In this document: in pieces, positions 30,007 through 41,460 of the stretch | How positions within the stretch are numbered: position 1 is the stretch's first letter | Layout of the letters: every line of letters starts with the position of its first letter | Source: Engraulis encrasicolus | Taxonomy: Eukaryota; Chordata; Actinopteri; Clupeiformes; Engraulidae | Assembly: GCF_034702125.1 (NCBI RefSeq) | Contig: NC_085868.1 | Location: forward strand, 41,401,859-41,465,858 | Direction of reading: 5' to 3' | DNA: 64,000 bases | Notes under the pieces: model-generated | The model's input: the letters and a program-made list of their open reading frames with translations, nothing else | Told to the model about the DNA's origin: nothing | Databases searched by the model: none | Made by a program: the position numbers and the translations under genes

Positions 30007-30525
30007 ATATGGATTACATCCAATGCAATTGTATATAGCTTGCTGCAGGCCTTTATTCTTGCTGCCTGCCTATGCTACGTCAGAGATACAGAAATCCCAG
30101 ACAGGCATGATAATCTGAAATAGGATGATGTAGGCCATTTACTGAAAGATAAACAACGTGCACTGAGTTGGCCTACCAAACTGACATGTTAGAGGTGTTG
30201 TGATGAATTTGAGATTTTGTCGTGCCATTCCGGCATATCTTGTTTGTTCTTGCAGGGGACAGTTGATGGAGGCCAATGCTTCTTTGAGTAGCTGAGAAGT
30301 GACATTCATGACTGTGCAAATGTGAGGTGGCAGTAGCCATGTTGAAATATCTTATCATAGATACTATTGACACAAGTTATTGCCGCAGTTGCCAAGTAGC
30401 AAAGTACTTTTCCTTAGCCTTTAAAATCCATAGATTTCGTGTTCCCCCTCTTTCACTTGTGATCTGAAGGCATTGAACTGATTTTGATGTTTAGGCCCAG
30501 CCTACTTTTTTGAATCTCCTTAGAG

Positions 30526-30827
30526 CATGGGTGGGAAACCTATGTCTCAAGGGCCGTTTGCGATATAGTTTTAATGTTGTGCAGCTTCACAGGAAATATG
30601 ACATATTTTGTTAAGGAAACTTGGAGAATACATTTGCAATACAATTAAGTTATATTTAAGGGACCTAGAGAAGGTGGGGTCTGTTTTATAGGTGGCTGCA
30701 TTCAATATAGTCCTAAAGTGCTGGGGGAAATCCTGGTTTGTGTTCATAATACAGCCCTTGGAGGAATTTTACTGCCCTTGGATGAATTTCAAGTGGCCCC
30801 TAGAATGAAAAAGGTTCCCCACCCCTA
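30526..30827. mobile_element. hAT-type MITE with CATGGGTGGGAAACC ends
   Basis: Ends CATGGGTGGGAAACC and GGTTCCCCACCCCTA (imperfect inverted repeats). Perfect duplication CCTTAGAG at 30518..30525 and 30828..30835. Confidence 0.88.
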
Positions 30828-31464
30828 CCTTAGAGGAGGTTAGCACACAGTACCCACATGTCTGACATGAAAACATGGGAAATACTAATGAGATATTCCA
30901 AATTCTGCGGATAATATACCATTCCAATAATAATTTAAAAAAAACAGCTGACATCACAAGACACAAGGACTGTTCTCAAAAACTTTGGATGATAGGGACA
31001 ATGGCATAGCCCTACATTCATCATAATAACTTTGTAATAATAACAACTTTGTGTAACACTGGGACAGTGTATTATATTAGCGTGCTGATAAAATTCCATT
31101 ATTCAAAATCAATTAGTCAAAAAACCATAGGGTAAACGTTTAAAAAACATTTTCAAATTGAACGCTGTTATATAGAGTCCAGAGGAAATAAAGGATGAGA
31201 CAAGAAATAGAATGCAGATGGTTTTTACATACAGTACAGAAGTTCCTGTCTTTGAACATGGCAGACAGAAGCACAGTGTTCGACAGTCTCATATGTAAAA
31301 AGGAAGGAGTAGCCTACTTGTTATCAGTGCTACACTGCACTGTGCATTATCAGCGCTGCTTCTGTTTATGAAACTGGAAGCAATGGCCTTGGGAGTGTGG
31401 ACTCCACAGTCTTGCAGCTGCAGGTGTGCTCTCAGGGGATCACTAGCCCAATATGTCCTGATGA

Positions 31465-31644
31465 CAGGGGCGTAAAGTATACCCCTGCAGCCCCCGCGAG
31501 GCAGGGGGGCCCATACGAGGTGGGGGGCCCACATGGACCCTTGACGTGGGACCCCTCCACATGATATTAGGCCCTCTTTTTTCGTTCGGGGGTCCATTCT
31601 TGGTAGCTTGCAGGGGGGTCTGAAGTACTTGCGTTACGCCAGTG
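31465..31644. mobile_element. hAT-type MITE with CAGGGGCGTAA ends
   Basis: Ends CAGGGGCGTAA and TTACGCCAGTG. Flanked by CCTGATGA (31457..31464) and CCTGATGT (31645..31652). The G/C-rich interior differs in composition from its surroundings. Confidence 0.8.
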
Positions 31645-31862
31645 CCTGATGTAATATGTACAGCAGGAATTCAATGGAATATTATATACAGCAGGAATTA
31701 ACCCCTTAGCGCAGCACTATGGCTCTCTGTAATGTCATGGCAATGTTGTTATGATGTAGTTAAGCATTTTCAGCTAGTGAATAGGGTCGCCGGCGACCCC
31801 TGCTGCAGTAAGAGGCTACATGGAATATTATATACAGCAGGAATGTAGTATGTACAACAGCA

Positions 31863-31866
<4 letters not shown>

Positions 31867-31924
<58 letters not shown>
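31867..31924. repeat. (GA)n microsatellite
   Basis: 58 bp of nearly pure GA repeat. Confidence 0.95.
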
Positions 31925-31927
<3 letters not shown>

Positions 31928-32989
31928 TCTCACTCGGACCCCGGACAATTGCCACCTTCTTGGAGGCCTCCTGATTCTGGTCTGTAAATGTATATTTGAA
32001 AGCTCTATGAGTCAACATAGTTGTGATATTGTGCTACATAAATACATGATCACGTTTGCCAGTGATTGTAAATGTGTTCCACAATCGTATTTCCAGTGAT
32101 TGTAAATGTGTTCCATTGTTCGTTTAACATACAACTATGAAAATAAAATTGAATGTCCGCACGCACACTTTCTCACCTGTTGATTTTTATAATTTCACAA
32201 GTGAACGTTTTCCAGGAATTCCCTCTTCATCAGGCTTTTTTAATCTAGTATATGCTCTATTAGTTGACGGATGAAGGCCTCTCTGGTCTCATGATGGCAT
32301 GTTTGTGCAAGGCTGTTTTGAGTGGAGGGGTTTTCAAAGGATCTCATAGGAGAGTGCCTTGTTGGTAAAAGATGACCACTGCAATCAGCTGTGTAATGTA
32401 AGGTACAGAAAGAACTGCACGTCTGGTGAACAGCTCAGATATTATGTGCATGTCATTTTGCACATTTCGTTTAGTCACTTCTAAACTGATTATGCAGTGA
32501 TATATCAGTGAGTCTGTCAGCTGTTGTACTCTGAGCAGTGTTTCGGTGATTACCGATGTAGCCTACAAAAGCAAATTCTAAACCTGTTTAAGAAGGCCTG
32601 TCTAAAACCCACTCATGTTTCCAAATGATATTTTAAAGGAATTTCACATTAACTAGTAAGCTTTATGAAAGTACTATGACAATGCTTTTTTCCTGACATT
32701 TTTAATTACTGAAATGTGCTACAACAAATCTATGGCCTAAGAAAGATTTTGTGTTTGACCCTCCTGTAGACAAAACCAGAGAAAAGATTAATTCTCTCCT
32801 GTTCAGTAAGTGAACTGAACTTTTTATTATAAGTATTGTAGCAAAACCCTCAACTGATAACGGATTAGGTCCACACAAGCCAGTCAAATCACCTGAAATG
32901 TAATTGGTCTGCTGTATGCAAACCATACACAAAGAAAAAAATAACTGGTCCCCATTTATCACTTGTACCTTCTCAGGCAACAGAAACTA

Positions 32990-33141
32990 CCTGAGGCTGC
33001 AGCACATGTCTGCACACTGAAAGGTTTGTCCTGTGCTTCTTCATAATCTCTTAAATAACACCAGGGAAGCTCAAGTACTGGATCAACAGACACATCGGTT
33101 GGACGCCATGGGGGACAGAACCATGTCTTCAGCACAGACAT
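32990..33141 (-). CDS. Possible isolated coding exon, unrecognised
   Basis: A real ATG at 33141 opens a frame of about 50 codons (MSVLKTWFCPPWRPTDVS ...) with codon use that looks coding. It is followed at about 32990 by CCTCAG-GTAGTT, a possible donor. I recognise no family. It could be an orphan exon, a pseudogene fragment or chance. There are no supporting neighbours. Confidence 0.15.
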
Positions 33142-34279
33142 TTGGGGAAAACTGGTTTTAGAGTTAAAAAATACTGTTGAAGCTGCAAAGAGTTCTCAAG
33201 AAAACATCTATTGGGGAAAACTAAGTTAGGCTACACCTTTTTGAGTCTGCTCTAAATTATTTTACATGTATCTACTGATACAGCACATTATCAAGGCAAT
33301 ATTTTATATTCCTGCAAACATATAAAGAATTGGTCTGACTTGTTAGTACAAAATATTGAGCTCATTGCAATGATTTCAAAATAGTATATGGAGTTTAAAT
33401 AGTAGTAAGTCTTCTTCTACTGAAATCTAACAAACTAAAAAAATGAAAGAAACTTGGCTATTTCCACAGCTAACAGTCTCCAAGCAATAAAGGTTTATTA
33501 TTGCATTAATCGTTTCCTCTTGAAAGATTTTGATAGTGCCCCTAATTCATGACTCATAGGCTACTCCAACTAGTCTAGTGACAGGTGGCCACATTTAGTT
33601 AATGCACATCATTTTGGGACCACAACCTGTTGAGCAGTCTACTGACACCAGGTGGCCAAATTTAGATAATACACATTATTTTAGGACCACAACCTGTTCA
33701 AGTGGTTTAAAATGTCACTTCTAAATTTTACATTTCTTACTGCTTTTATTAAACCATGGCGTGTGCCACTGATACGCCACAATTGTTAAGATGATTTAGA
33801 TTCAACCCCCAGGTAATTAAATCTTACAGGTCAAAGAGGACATAATAGCCTATCCTATATTAATAATGTAAATCCCATCTAGTTGTGCAAGTAGGCTAGT
33901 TCTACGCTAAATGGTGCGATTATACAATATACATTCTCTAGCAGGAAAAGGCATGTCCGCGTTGAAGATAGATTTATTTCTTACATAAAATTAACCCTTT
34001 CTTAACAAAGAAATTGACACAAGATACGTTCCGAAGAAAACATTTGGGGCTGCAGGAAAAGAGGAGCAGGGAAGTGACACCAACAATCCACGACTTTCTC
34101 AACTTTCAAAGTCTTTTACGTTTAATTTATATTCCCATATCGTCTGTCCGCGTCGCAGTAGATGTTGATTGCGGTTGTGGCATTCGAGGACACAGTCCAT
34201 GGTGATGTTGATATCAGGGGTCGGTTCTAGGAATGGGAAAGCAGCCGGCCACAGACCCGCTAACCGACGGTCCATCGTG

Positions 34280-34679
34280 TTATTCTTCATCCGCCTCCTC
34301 GTAGTTGTGTTTGATGTGTTTCCACAGTTTCTGTAGATGGAATTAAAAACACTTTTACATATCTCTTAAGGTTCCTGAACACAATCTTAACCTAGCTTTC
34401 AGGTGACTCTGGGTTGTTGCTAGCCATGGTTCCTGGTTACAGCAACTGGAAGCTAGCAACCGAGCTAACGTCAGACGTCCTCTTACGAAAGGTCAGGCCG
34501 CCAAACGGTCAGCACATCTTTGAAAGAAACACACTTACCCCGCGGTTTATCTGCTCAAATAACGTATCTCCGGCTTGGTCAAACATTCGCTCGAAGACGA
34601 TGGCCCCGCACATGATTGTTATGGCGAAGGTTGATGTCCTCCTGAAGAGCAAATTGTACACACTCTTAGCTAGCGCCAT
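34280..34679 (-). CDS. uqcr10: Cytochrome b-c1 complex subunit 9 (complete, two exons)
   Basis: Exon 1 34539..34679 (47 codons, donor GTAAGT) and exon 2 34280..34330 (16 codons plus TAA), phase 0, 63 aa in total, the same length as human UQCR10. The product is the small single-pass subunit of respiratory complex III in the mitochondrial inner membrane, next to cytochrome c1 and the Rieske protein. Seen in the sequence: MALAKSVYNLLFRRTSTF, then a hydrophobic segment (AITIMCGAIVFERMF, about residues 19-33), then DQAGDTLFEQINRG, and the conserved KLWKHIKHNYEE tail. The ATG at 34679 is the only one that fits. It is transcribed away from the SOWAH gene. Confidence 0.96.
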
Positions 34680-35359
34680 GATGGAAGAAGGAATGATACG
34701 CCGGAAATCAGCTGCGAAACTTAGTAGTAAAGAAGGAAGCTTACACTTTAACATAAAAGATTTACGCTTATTCTGGATTTCTTAATTAAGTATGGATGAA
34801 GTTGGGACTTGATATTTATGTGAGAAATGTATTTCGATTGTATACATCGGGAAGCTGAAATGTCGATGATAAAACATACGTTTGATCTGAAATCGCAATT
34901 CTCCCTCCTTGGAAAGCTTTTACTTTGACATGAAGGTTTCAATAACCTGGAAGTAGTTCCGCAAGGGCATGTGGCGTTCATTTATGAAACTGGTCCCATT
35001 TTGGCTCAACAGAAGATTGTTTTCACACTAGTCAATTATGAGAGCTTGATCCAAAATGGCAGCTGCCAGGGTGCAGTTTCGCCTTTCAACCATTTGATGG
35101 CTCAGCAAGCTGGTTGCTAGGGGGCGTGGAATGTTATTTATTAGTTACCCACGAGCGGGCGTGAGATGCTGTCAGATTTGCCAGCCTCTTTGCATGGGTG
35201 ATTTGGATAGCAGGCAGGCACCCGTTATCATGGTACATGGTATAATGCAACCGCGGGGTGATCGTTCATCCATAGATAATAGGACATACAATTAATTAAT
35301 TTGTAAAGAAATTATCGGACGATTCATACGCTTTTAAGGATATTATTAACACCGACCAA
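34680..35359. promoter_or_regulatory. Divergent intergenic region between uqcr10 and the SOWAH gene
   Basis: 680 bp separate the two start codons, which point away from each other. Both promoters must lie here or very near. The part next to the SOWAH gene contains GC-richer blocks (GGGGGCGTGG near 35120, ACCGCGGGGTGATCG near 35250); no TATA box was recognised. A shared bidirectional promoter is possible but not shown. Confidence 0.5.
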
Positions 35360-38300
35360 ATGGCGACTGAATGCACGCAAGAAGCGGTTCTGCTGTTCCT
35401 CGTGGAGAAAGGAGGCACAGTGAAGAACCTGGAGTTGGTTGACCATTTCAAAGCCTTCCTGACGAAGGATCCGGATAAGAAAGCAGAGATGAAAGACGCT
35501 TTTAAACAGTATGTGGATAATATAGCATTTGTGAAGGTTGATGACGGGACAAAATATGTGTGTTTGAAAAAGAAATACAGGGCGTCCGTTAAGCACAAGA
35601 AAAATGGTCACGCGCGTGCTGCTGACAATGACAACAATGCCAGAGGCGAGAATAATACGGAATTAAATTATGAAAATGACGATGATGTTTTTTCGGAAGA
35701 AATATCCAAAGGCAGTCATTTGAATAACACGCCTCAGATAACGCATGAATGTGTCAAGGAGGCAATTCTTCCTCCTTCGGCATCTGTAGGGAACGATGAT
35801 GCAAAACAAGAAATACCACCTGTCTCAGGTTTCAGAAGTCGCACTGACAGGGAAGTGTTGAGCGCGACAGAGGCAAGGGATAGAACTACGAACGTCGCTT
35901 CTGACGGATCGAATGCTTCGCCAGGATTGCTAGAAGTTCCCGAAACCAACGGCCAACGCTCGAAAATGGGGACTGCAACCAGTTGGTTGTCCGACAAAAA
36001 GGACGGGGCGCCCGAGGCGGACTCTCAGAAAACGGGCGATCAGACCATCCCAAAGATTGCCGTGATTGAGGCGTCGCCACTGCCTGCACCCTCCGACGGC
36101 ACCGTGTTCAAACTTCCACAACCCGTGAACGTGAACCTGCCTGTTGGTCTCTCCTCCTCATCCGGTACGGACTCCCGCCACAACGTCCAGAAAAACGGTG
36201 AAAAATGTCCCGAGCCAAGTGGCGAACCTCAGATGAAGCAGCACCAGCCCCACGACGGGGACCCGGGTTTCATGGTCTCTCTCAAAGGGATTGTGAGGAG
36301 GAGATCCCGCGGGTCGCAGCGCAGTGTGGGCTCCAACGTATCTGATGTGAGCGAAGACGGACACTTCGACACCAACAGCATGTCGGGCAGCGACTCCAAC
36401 ACTCCCCGGGGCAGTCGCAAGAACTTCATAGAAGTTATGATGAACAGCTCTCCACAGGTAGGTAGGCCTACTGTTTCAGTGTCAGAATTTAGAAATTACC
36501 TTTTTTTTGCTACACCCGATGACACAAAGCTCACCTCTTTACCTCTGGAAAATAATCTTGCATTGTATTGCAGTTTCTTTTTTAATATTCAATTTCTACA
36601 CAGTATCAGAATGCGTAACGACGTGTAGGCCTACCTTGATAGCCTACTGCAAAGCAACATTTTGTACATTTTGTGCACTGTTCTGCATACTGCACGGTAA
36701 TCACTGCGCAGAAATGTAATGCTGTAAAATTGTAGTAGGCTATTGAAAAAAGTCTTCAGTCTTCCTATTATGCATTGCTTTTCTTTTCAATCAGGGCGAT
36801 GATCTTTTGGAATAGGCCTATATTTCCTTGACATAATTCCTTCATTATTCCCAGAGCTGTCAAAAGTAAAAGTTAAAAAAGAGAGAGAAAAAAGAAATCT
36901 GAGTAATCTGTGTACTTGTCTTAAGTTATGATCAACTGACTCTGCACTGGTTGGATCAAGTTTATGGTGGGTCCTTGCTGTGTTTTTAGAGTTTTTCAGT
37001 AACAACACAGTATCTCATCAGGTAGGCCTACCACAATGGAGTAAATGGTGTAACAGCCATGTAATATCATGTGCGTGTGTTGTACTACTAACACCCTGAA
37101 TTAACTTTTACTTTTGACACCGCTTATTATACCTTTTCTTAATTTCCTTCGACATCAACAAGTGCAATCGGAGGTAACAGCCGCAACGCTGCAGGTGACT
37201 TTGTGTTTGTCTGTATTTGCCCAAATGTGTGTATGACTTGGTGAGTGTTTGCCTCCCCCCTCAGACGACATACAATCTGCAGGCAGACAAACAAACAGAC
37301 AGTCAGGGGGGGTCACTGCCAAACCCTGTCCTTGAGGTCAGGTCAGGTCAGGTCAGGTCGTAAATAACCTCAACTCTACTCTACTCCACCCTACCTCTCC
37401 ACAGGTGCGTCGCAGCATGGTGTTGCGCAACTCGGTCTACCTGTCGGCGGCGGCGCGGAGCAAGCAGGACTCACGCAGCGACAGCGAGACGGGCTCCATC
37501 ATCTCGTCCAACACGGACGAGGACGGCGGCCCGGCGCCCGCCTCCCTGGACCCCATGGAGCACGAGTGGGTGCTGTGCTGCTCTGACGGCCAATGGGAGA
37601 GCCTCCACCGCCTGCTGGCCTGCGAGCCCGCGCTCATCCTCAAGAGGGACTTCGTCACCGGCTTCACCTGCCTGCACTGGGCCGCCAAGCTGGGCAAACA
37701 GGTGGGAACCTTCAGAATCTATCACATAACCAAGTGTGTAATATAATGTAGCCAGGTGGATTACACGTATTTATCGGTTTGCACTGGGCCGCCAAGCTGG
37801 GCAAACAGGTGAGCAGAGTAACCGTGTGTAATGTACACAAAATGTAGTCTGGTGAATTGGATTCATTCACCTGCCTACACTGGGCCACCAAGCTAGGCAA
37901 ACAGGTGGGAATAATAACCTTCATAACCTACACTACCTAGTGTGCAGGGCTCTAAATTAACACCAGCCAAATGCTGGTGAAATTTCAGTTTGGCTGGTAG
38001 AAAAGACCATGCCTGATTATCATAGACTTGCAATCGCGATTCGATCTGAAGCCGAAGGTGTTGCGCCACTAGGAGGGCGCAGCCTGGTAGAAAAGACCTA
38101 CTTACTAGCCCCTTTAACCGATTTGTGAGTGCGTGTTTGGCTAGTGAGAGCAACATCTACCTCCATAACCTACACTACCTAATGTGTAATATAATGTAGC
38201 CTGGGGTATTGGACTTATTCACCTGCCTGCACTGGGCCGCCAAGCTAGGCAAACAGGTGGGAAGAAATAAGCATGTTATCCATGGCATGCATGCCTTACT

Positions 38301-38653
38301 TCCTCATTTCACTTTGTCCACCTCTGTGTTTCCTATAACTATGTGCTTCTAACCTGCAGTATGTGTTTTCTATGACCCAATAATATAATGTAACCTCTTG
38401 CAATCCATCTTCTTTCATTGTTTTTGTTTTATGTTGTTGTTTTTTACACATGGCTAATAATGTTGCCATTATTGTAGCTATTTCAAAAATAAATCAGTAA
38501 CCTCTAAGCTCTCTAAACCCTTACCCAGGAGCTGTTGGCGCTGCTGGTGAATTTCTCCAAGCAACACGGGGTGCCTGTCAACATCAACGTCCGCTCCAGC
38601 GCTGGGTACACGCCCCTTCACCTGGCCGCCATGCACCATCACCTGGAGGTAGT

Positions 38654-38688
<35 letters not shown>

Positions 38689-38692
38689 TGCA

Positions 38693-38723
<31 letters not shown>

Positions 38724-38753
38724 CATACATGCACACACACACACACACATGCA

Positions 38754-38784
<31 letters not shown>

Positions 38785-38811
38785 CACCATGCACCATCAC
38801 CTGGAGGTGGT

Positions 38812-38879
<68 letters not shown>

Positions 38880-39910
38880 ACACATTTACAAGATAACTGT
38901 GAATGACTAGTGAATTGAAGCTTAAAACGTTCATGCAGAATTCACGCTGTGTAATTACCTGAAATTGCCATGTCTTAATCTGGTACTTTAGGCTGCTTGT
39001 AATATCATAAATGTTGCTATTATATTGCTAAGCTTTTTAGAGTGAATGGGAACACCTGTGATCCTATATGCATGAAAAAAAGCGTACTAGGGGACTAGCC
39101 TCCATGACGATATGATTCGATATTGCAGCAATTTGATTATTTTCGATACTTGTTTAGAATGCCCCATGGTACGATATGATTCGATTGGATCATCGGCCAT
39201 AAGGATTGATGCATCTATACAGTACATATGGATTAATATTTTCATCTAATTTTTGGACGCTCTGCTCCCTCCAGGTGGTGAAGCTGCTGGTGGGTGCGTA
39301 TGACGCGGACGTGGACGTGCGTGACTATAGCGGCCGCAAGGCGTGCCAGTACCTCCCGCGCAGCGTGGCCCGGGACCTCTTCGACATCGCCGGGGGGCAA
39401 CAGGGCCAACACTACCACCACCAGGGGCCCGGGGCCGCCGAGCAAGGAGGGTCGGGACACGCAGAGGGAGACTCGGACGTGGAGAACCTCCCGGGAGAGG
39501 AGGCGGGTGGTGGTGGAGGTGGAGGAGGAGGTGGCGGCGGCCGGTGGAGACTCTCGCGGGTGCTCCAGTCGAACCTCAGGCCGCTGAAGCTGCTGAACCA
39601 GAGTAGCCCGGTGGAGGAGGACGCGACGGGGGGGGACGCCGGGGGGGCTAGCGGCCGGCTCAAGCCACTCAGGAGAAAGTCGTCGCTCAGTAAGATGAAG
39701 CCGAAGCTGAGTAAGATCCGCCTGAGGAGCAGCCAGATCGTCCACAGCCACAGCACGGCCTCCTTCAGCCCCAGCCAGGCGGCCGCCGCCTATAACAGCG
39801 GCAGTAGCAGCATCCCGCACCACAGCATCTCCTTCAACGAGGGGGACCTGCAGGAGATACGTCTCAGGAGCCCGCCGCGCGCCAGGCCCATGTCCAACCT
39901 GTTTGGTTGA
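35360..39910 (+). CDS. Sosondowah (SOWAH) ankyrin-repeat protein, SOWAHC-like (complete, four exons)
   Basis: Exons 35360..36457, 37405..37701, 38529..38648 and 39275..39910 (TGA), all phase 0, 716 aa. Residues 1-75 form the SOWAH domain (QEAVLLFLVEKGGTVKNLEL, VDHFKAFL, YVCLKKKYR). Then comes a long polar linker rich in Ser/Pro/Asp, and the conserved MVLRNSVYLS block. Ankyrin repeats cover about residues 417-525 (EHEWVLCCSDGQWESLHRLL, GFTCLHWAAKLGKQ, GYTPLHLAAMHHHLEVVKLL). A Gly-rich tract (about 585-596) and a basic C-terminal tail follow, ending PMSNLFG. The ankyrin block, DVRDYSGRKACQYLPRS and the basic tail fit SOWAHC better than SOWAHA or SOWAHB. The molecular role is poorly known; the fly homologue acts in photoreceptor development. 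The mammalian SOWAHC gene, as I recall, is intronless, so three introns here would be a difference. Exon ends 2, 3 and 4 are followed by repeated copies of themselves. Confidence 0.9.
36458..37404 (+). other. Intron 1 of the SOWAH gene
   Basis: Donor CCACAG-GTAGGTAGG, acceptor CTCCACAG-GTGCGT. Contains a short (GGTCA)n run (about 37334..37360) and no other feature I can name. Confidence 0.6.
37663..38263 (+). repeat. Four-copy array of the 3' edge and donor of SOWAH exon 2
   Basis: The exon end TGCACTGGGCCGCCAAGCTG-GGCAAACAG-GT recurs at 37778..37815 (followed by GTGAGC), 37865..37911 and 38219..38263. The intronic spacers also repeat (TGTGTAATATAATGTAGCC, GGATTCATTCACCTGCC). The unit is about 100 bp. 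The gap between copies 3 and 4 is widened by a hAT-type insertion at 37944. Confidence 0.9.
37944..38155. mobile_element. hAT-type element of the CAGGGCTyTAAATTAAC group inside the array
   Basis: Starts CAGGGCTCTAAATTAACACC, followed by repeated GGCTGGTAGAAAAGACC and GGCTAGTGAGAG words like those in 52959..54316 and 57365..57784. Its right end is not sharp and no clean target duplication was read. Confidence 0.55.
38649..38880. repeat. (CA)n tract containing a second copy of the SOWAH exon 3 edge
   Basis: The exon 3 end CCATGCACCATCACCTGGAG-GTAGTGGACACAC (38629..38660) recurs as CCATGCACCATCACCTGGAG-GTGGTGGACACAC at 38788..38820, each followed by (CA)n. The tandem unit is about 158 bp. Confidence 0.9.
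38881..39274 (+). other. Right part of SOWAH intron 3
   Basis: Non-coding. Around 39100..39230 is a remnant with GCCTCCATGACGATATGATTCG, a word complementary to one in the element at 55955..56993, so probably a decayed mobile element. Confidence 0.4.
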
Positions 39911-40475
39911 CCAATGGACGCTACCTAGAGCCCATCCATGTCCAACCTGTTTGGGTGACCCGTGGCAGTGGCGGTTCTACCAATTTGGGGGCCCTAAGGC
40001 ATACTGGAGCTGGCTTTTGGGGGGCTCTTTTTAGGGGGCGGATTTGGTGGGGCCCCTGGGCAACTGCTTAGTCTGCCTACCAGTACCCGTGGACCTCCCC
40101 AGAAACCGTATCCAGCTTGTTTGGTAGATCCATGGTCCCTACTACAACCCATGAACAGCCTGTTTTGGTTGACCCATGGACTCTCCCCAGGCGCCACCCA
40201 TGTCCAGCCTGATTGGTTGACCCGTGGACCTTCCTACAACCCTCTTTGAGTGAGAGGAACCCTCCTCTTTACCACTGTGCGTGGGTCGACTCGAGATCCA
40301 TGTCCAGCCTGTTTGGGTGAATCATGGACTTCCCTCTACCTGCAGACACAGACACATGTCCCTTGTGTTTGGATAGATGACGACTCAACTCCAACTAAAA
40401 ACCCAGCAACATCCTCTCCTCTCCCCATCAGACTCCTCTCCAGGCCCATGTACAGCTTGTTGGGGAGTTGGGGAC
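39886..40475 (+). repeat. Degenerate repeats of the SOWAH stop-codon region in its 3' flank
   Basis: The true end (CCCATGTCCAACCTGTTTGG-TTGACCAATGGA, 39889..39920) is echoed at about 39937 (CCATGTCCAACCTGTTTGGG-TGACCCGTGG), 40105 (TCCAGCTTGTTTGGTAGATCC), 40149, 40198 (CCATGTCCAGCCTGATTGGT-TGACCCGTGG), 40299 (CCATGTCCAGCCTGTTTGGG-TGAATCATGG) and 40443. Most copies keep a TGA or TAG at the stop position. Spacing is irregular (40-140 bp); a hAT-like GGCGGTTCTACC fragment sits between copies 2 and 3. Confidence 0.8.
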
Positions 40476-40786
40476 ACTTCAACTCCCAAAACACCCTGCT
40501 CCTAAGTACCCTGTTTGGGTTGAGCTATGGAGGATCCCCCCTCTCTCTTCTCCCACTCTCCAGTGTCAGAGTTCAGGATGTATAGATGAGGGCACACCCC
40601 AGAGGTGCGTGGTGTGCAACCTGTATGGGTGCGAAAGCCATGAAAATAATAAGAGAAGTGGTAGAGTAAAACTTTGCCAAACCAAATTCCCTCTCACTGT
40701 GCTGTGTTATTCAGATTCATGCTGTGGTGTAATACGACATTAGGCGATGTGTGGTTATACTGTGTACAGTATTATGCACTATACTG

Positions 40787-40915
40787 GGGTGCATTTCTCG
40801 AAACTATAGTTGCTAAGTTCATTAGCTACTTTGACGTTTTCGATGCAATTTCCCATTGGCAACTACCCAAGTTGCTAACTAGCTAATATTTACGCTTTTC
40901 GAGAAATGCACCCCT
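40787..40915. mobile_element. Small palindromic MITE with GGGGTGCATTTCTCGAAA ends
   Basis: Ends GGGGTGCATTTCTCGAAA and TTTCGAGAAATGCACCCC, about 129 bp, with GTTGCTAA words near both ends. Superfamily not assigned. Confidence 0.8.
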
Positions 40916-41400
40916 GTACAGTGCTACTAGGGCTCCTCAGCTCTTCACTGTGACGTGTTTCCCATCACTGCTTCAGGTGAAAAGTGTTCATGGCCAATGG
41001 CGACATTGCCAACATGACTAAAGTACTACAAAATGTACCATGCCCCCGCGTTAACTGTGAAGCTAAAGGGCTTTTGCTAACGCAAGACCAAAAAAAATAA
41101 GTTTGTTGTTGTGCTGCTGCTCGACTGATACAGCTACAGCAGAATGGTTCTCAATAGTTCTCCTCAGTGGTATTTTGAGTTGAAAACGTCTTCTTCCTCA
41201 GGACTAAGCTATACCTGCTGGTCTTAGCATGCCGTGCATAACAACATCAGGTGTGGTCTGGTGTGTGTGTGGTGCGTGTTTTGGCAAGTGTGTGTGTTTA
41301 TGCCAGGGTGTGTGTTCTGACTAATGTACACACAGTGTGTGTGAGTGAGTGATATTGTGACATTATCAGGCCGGAGACTTGGCAAGGAAGAGGTGATGCT

Positions 41401-41401
<1 letters not shown>

Positions 41402-41458
<57 letters not shown>
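41402..41458. repeat. (TG)n microsatellite
   Basis: About 55 bp of pure TG repeat; a second shorter TG tract is at 41552..41610. Confidence 0.95.

Positions 41459-41460
<2 letters not shown>

Larger units (their letters stand above)
30836..34279. other. Intergenic interval between prodh and uqcr10
   Basis: No recognisable gene. It contains a hAT-type element (31465..31644), a (GA)n microsatellite (31867..31924) and one short frame of interest (32990..33141). The rest is AT-rich single-copy-looking sequence. Confidence 0.5.
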
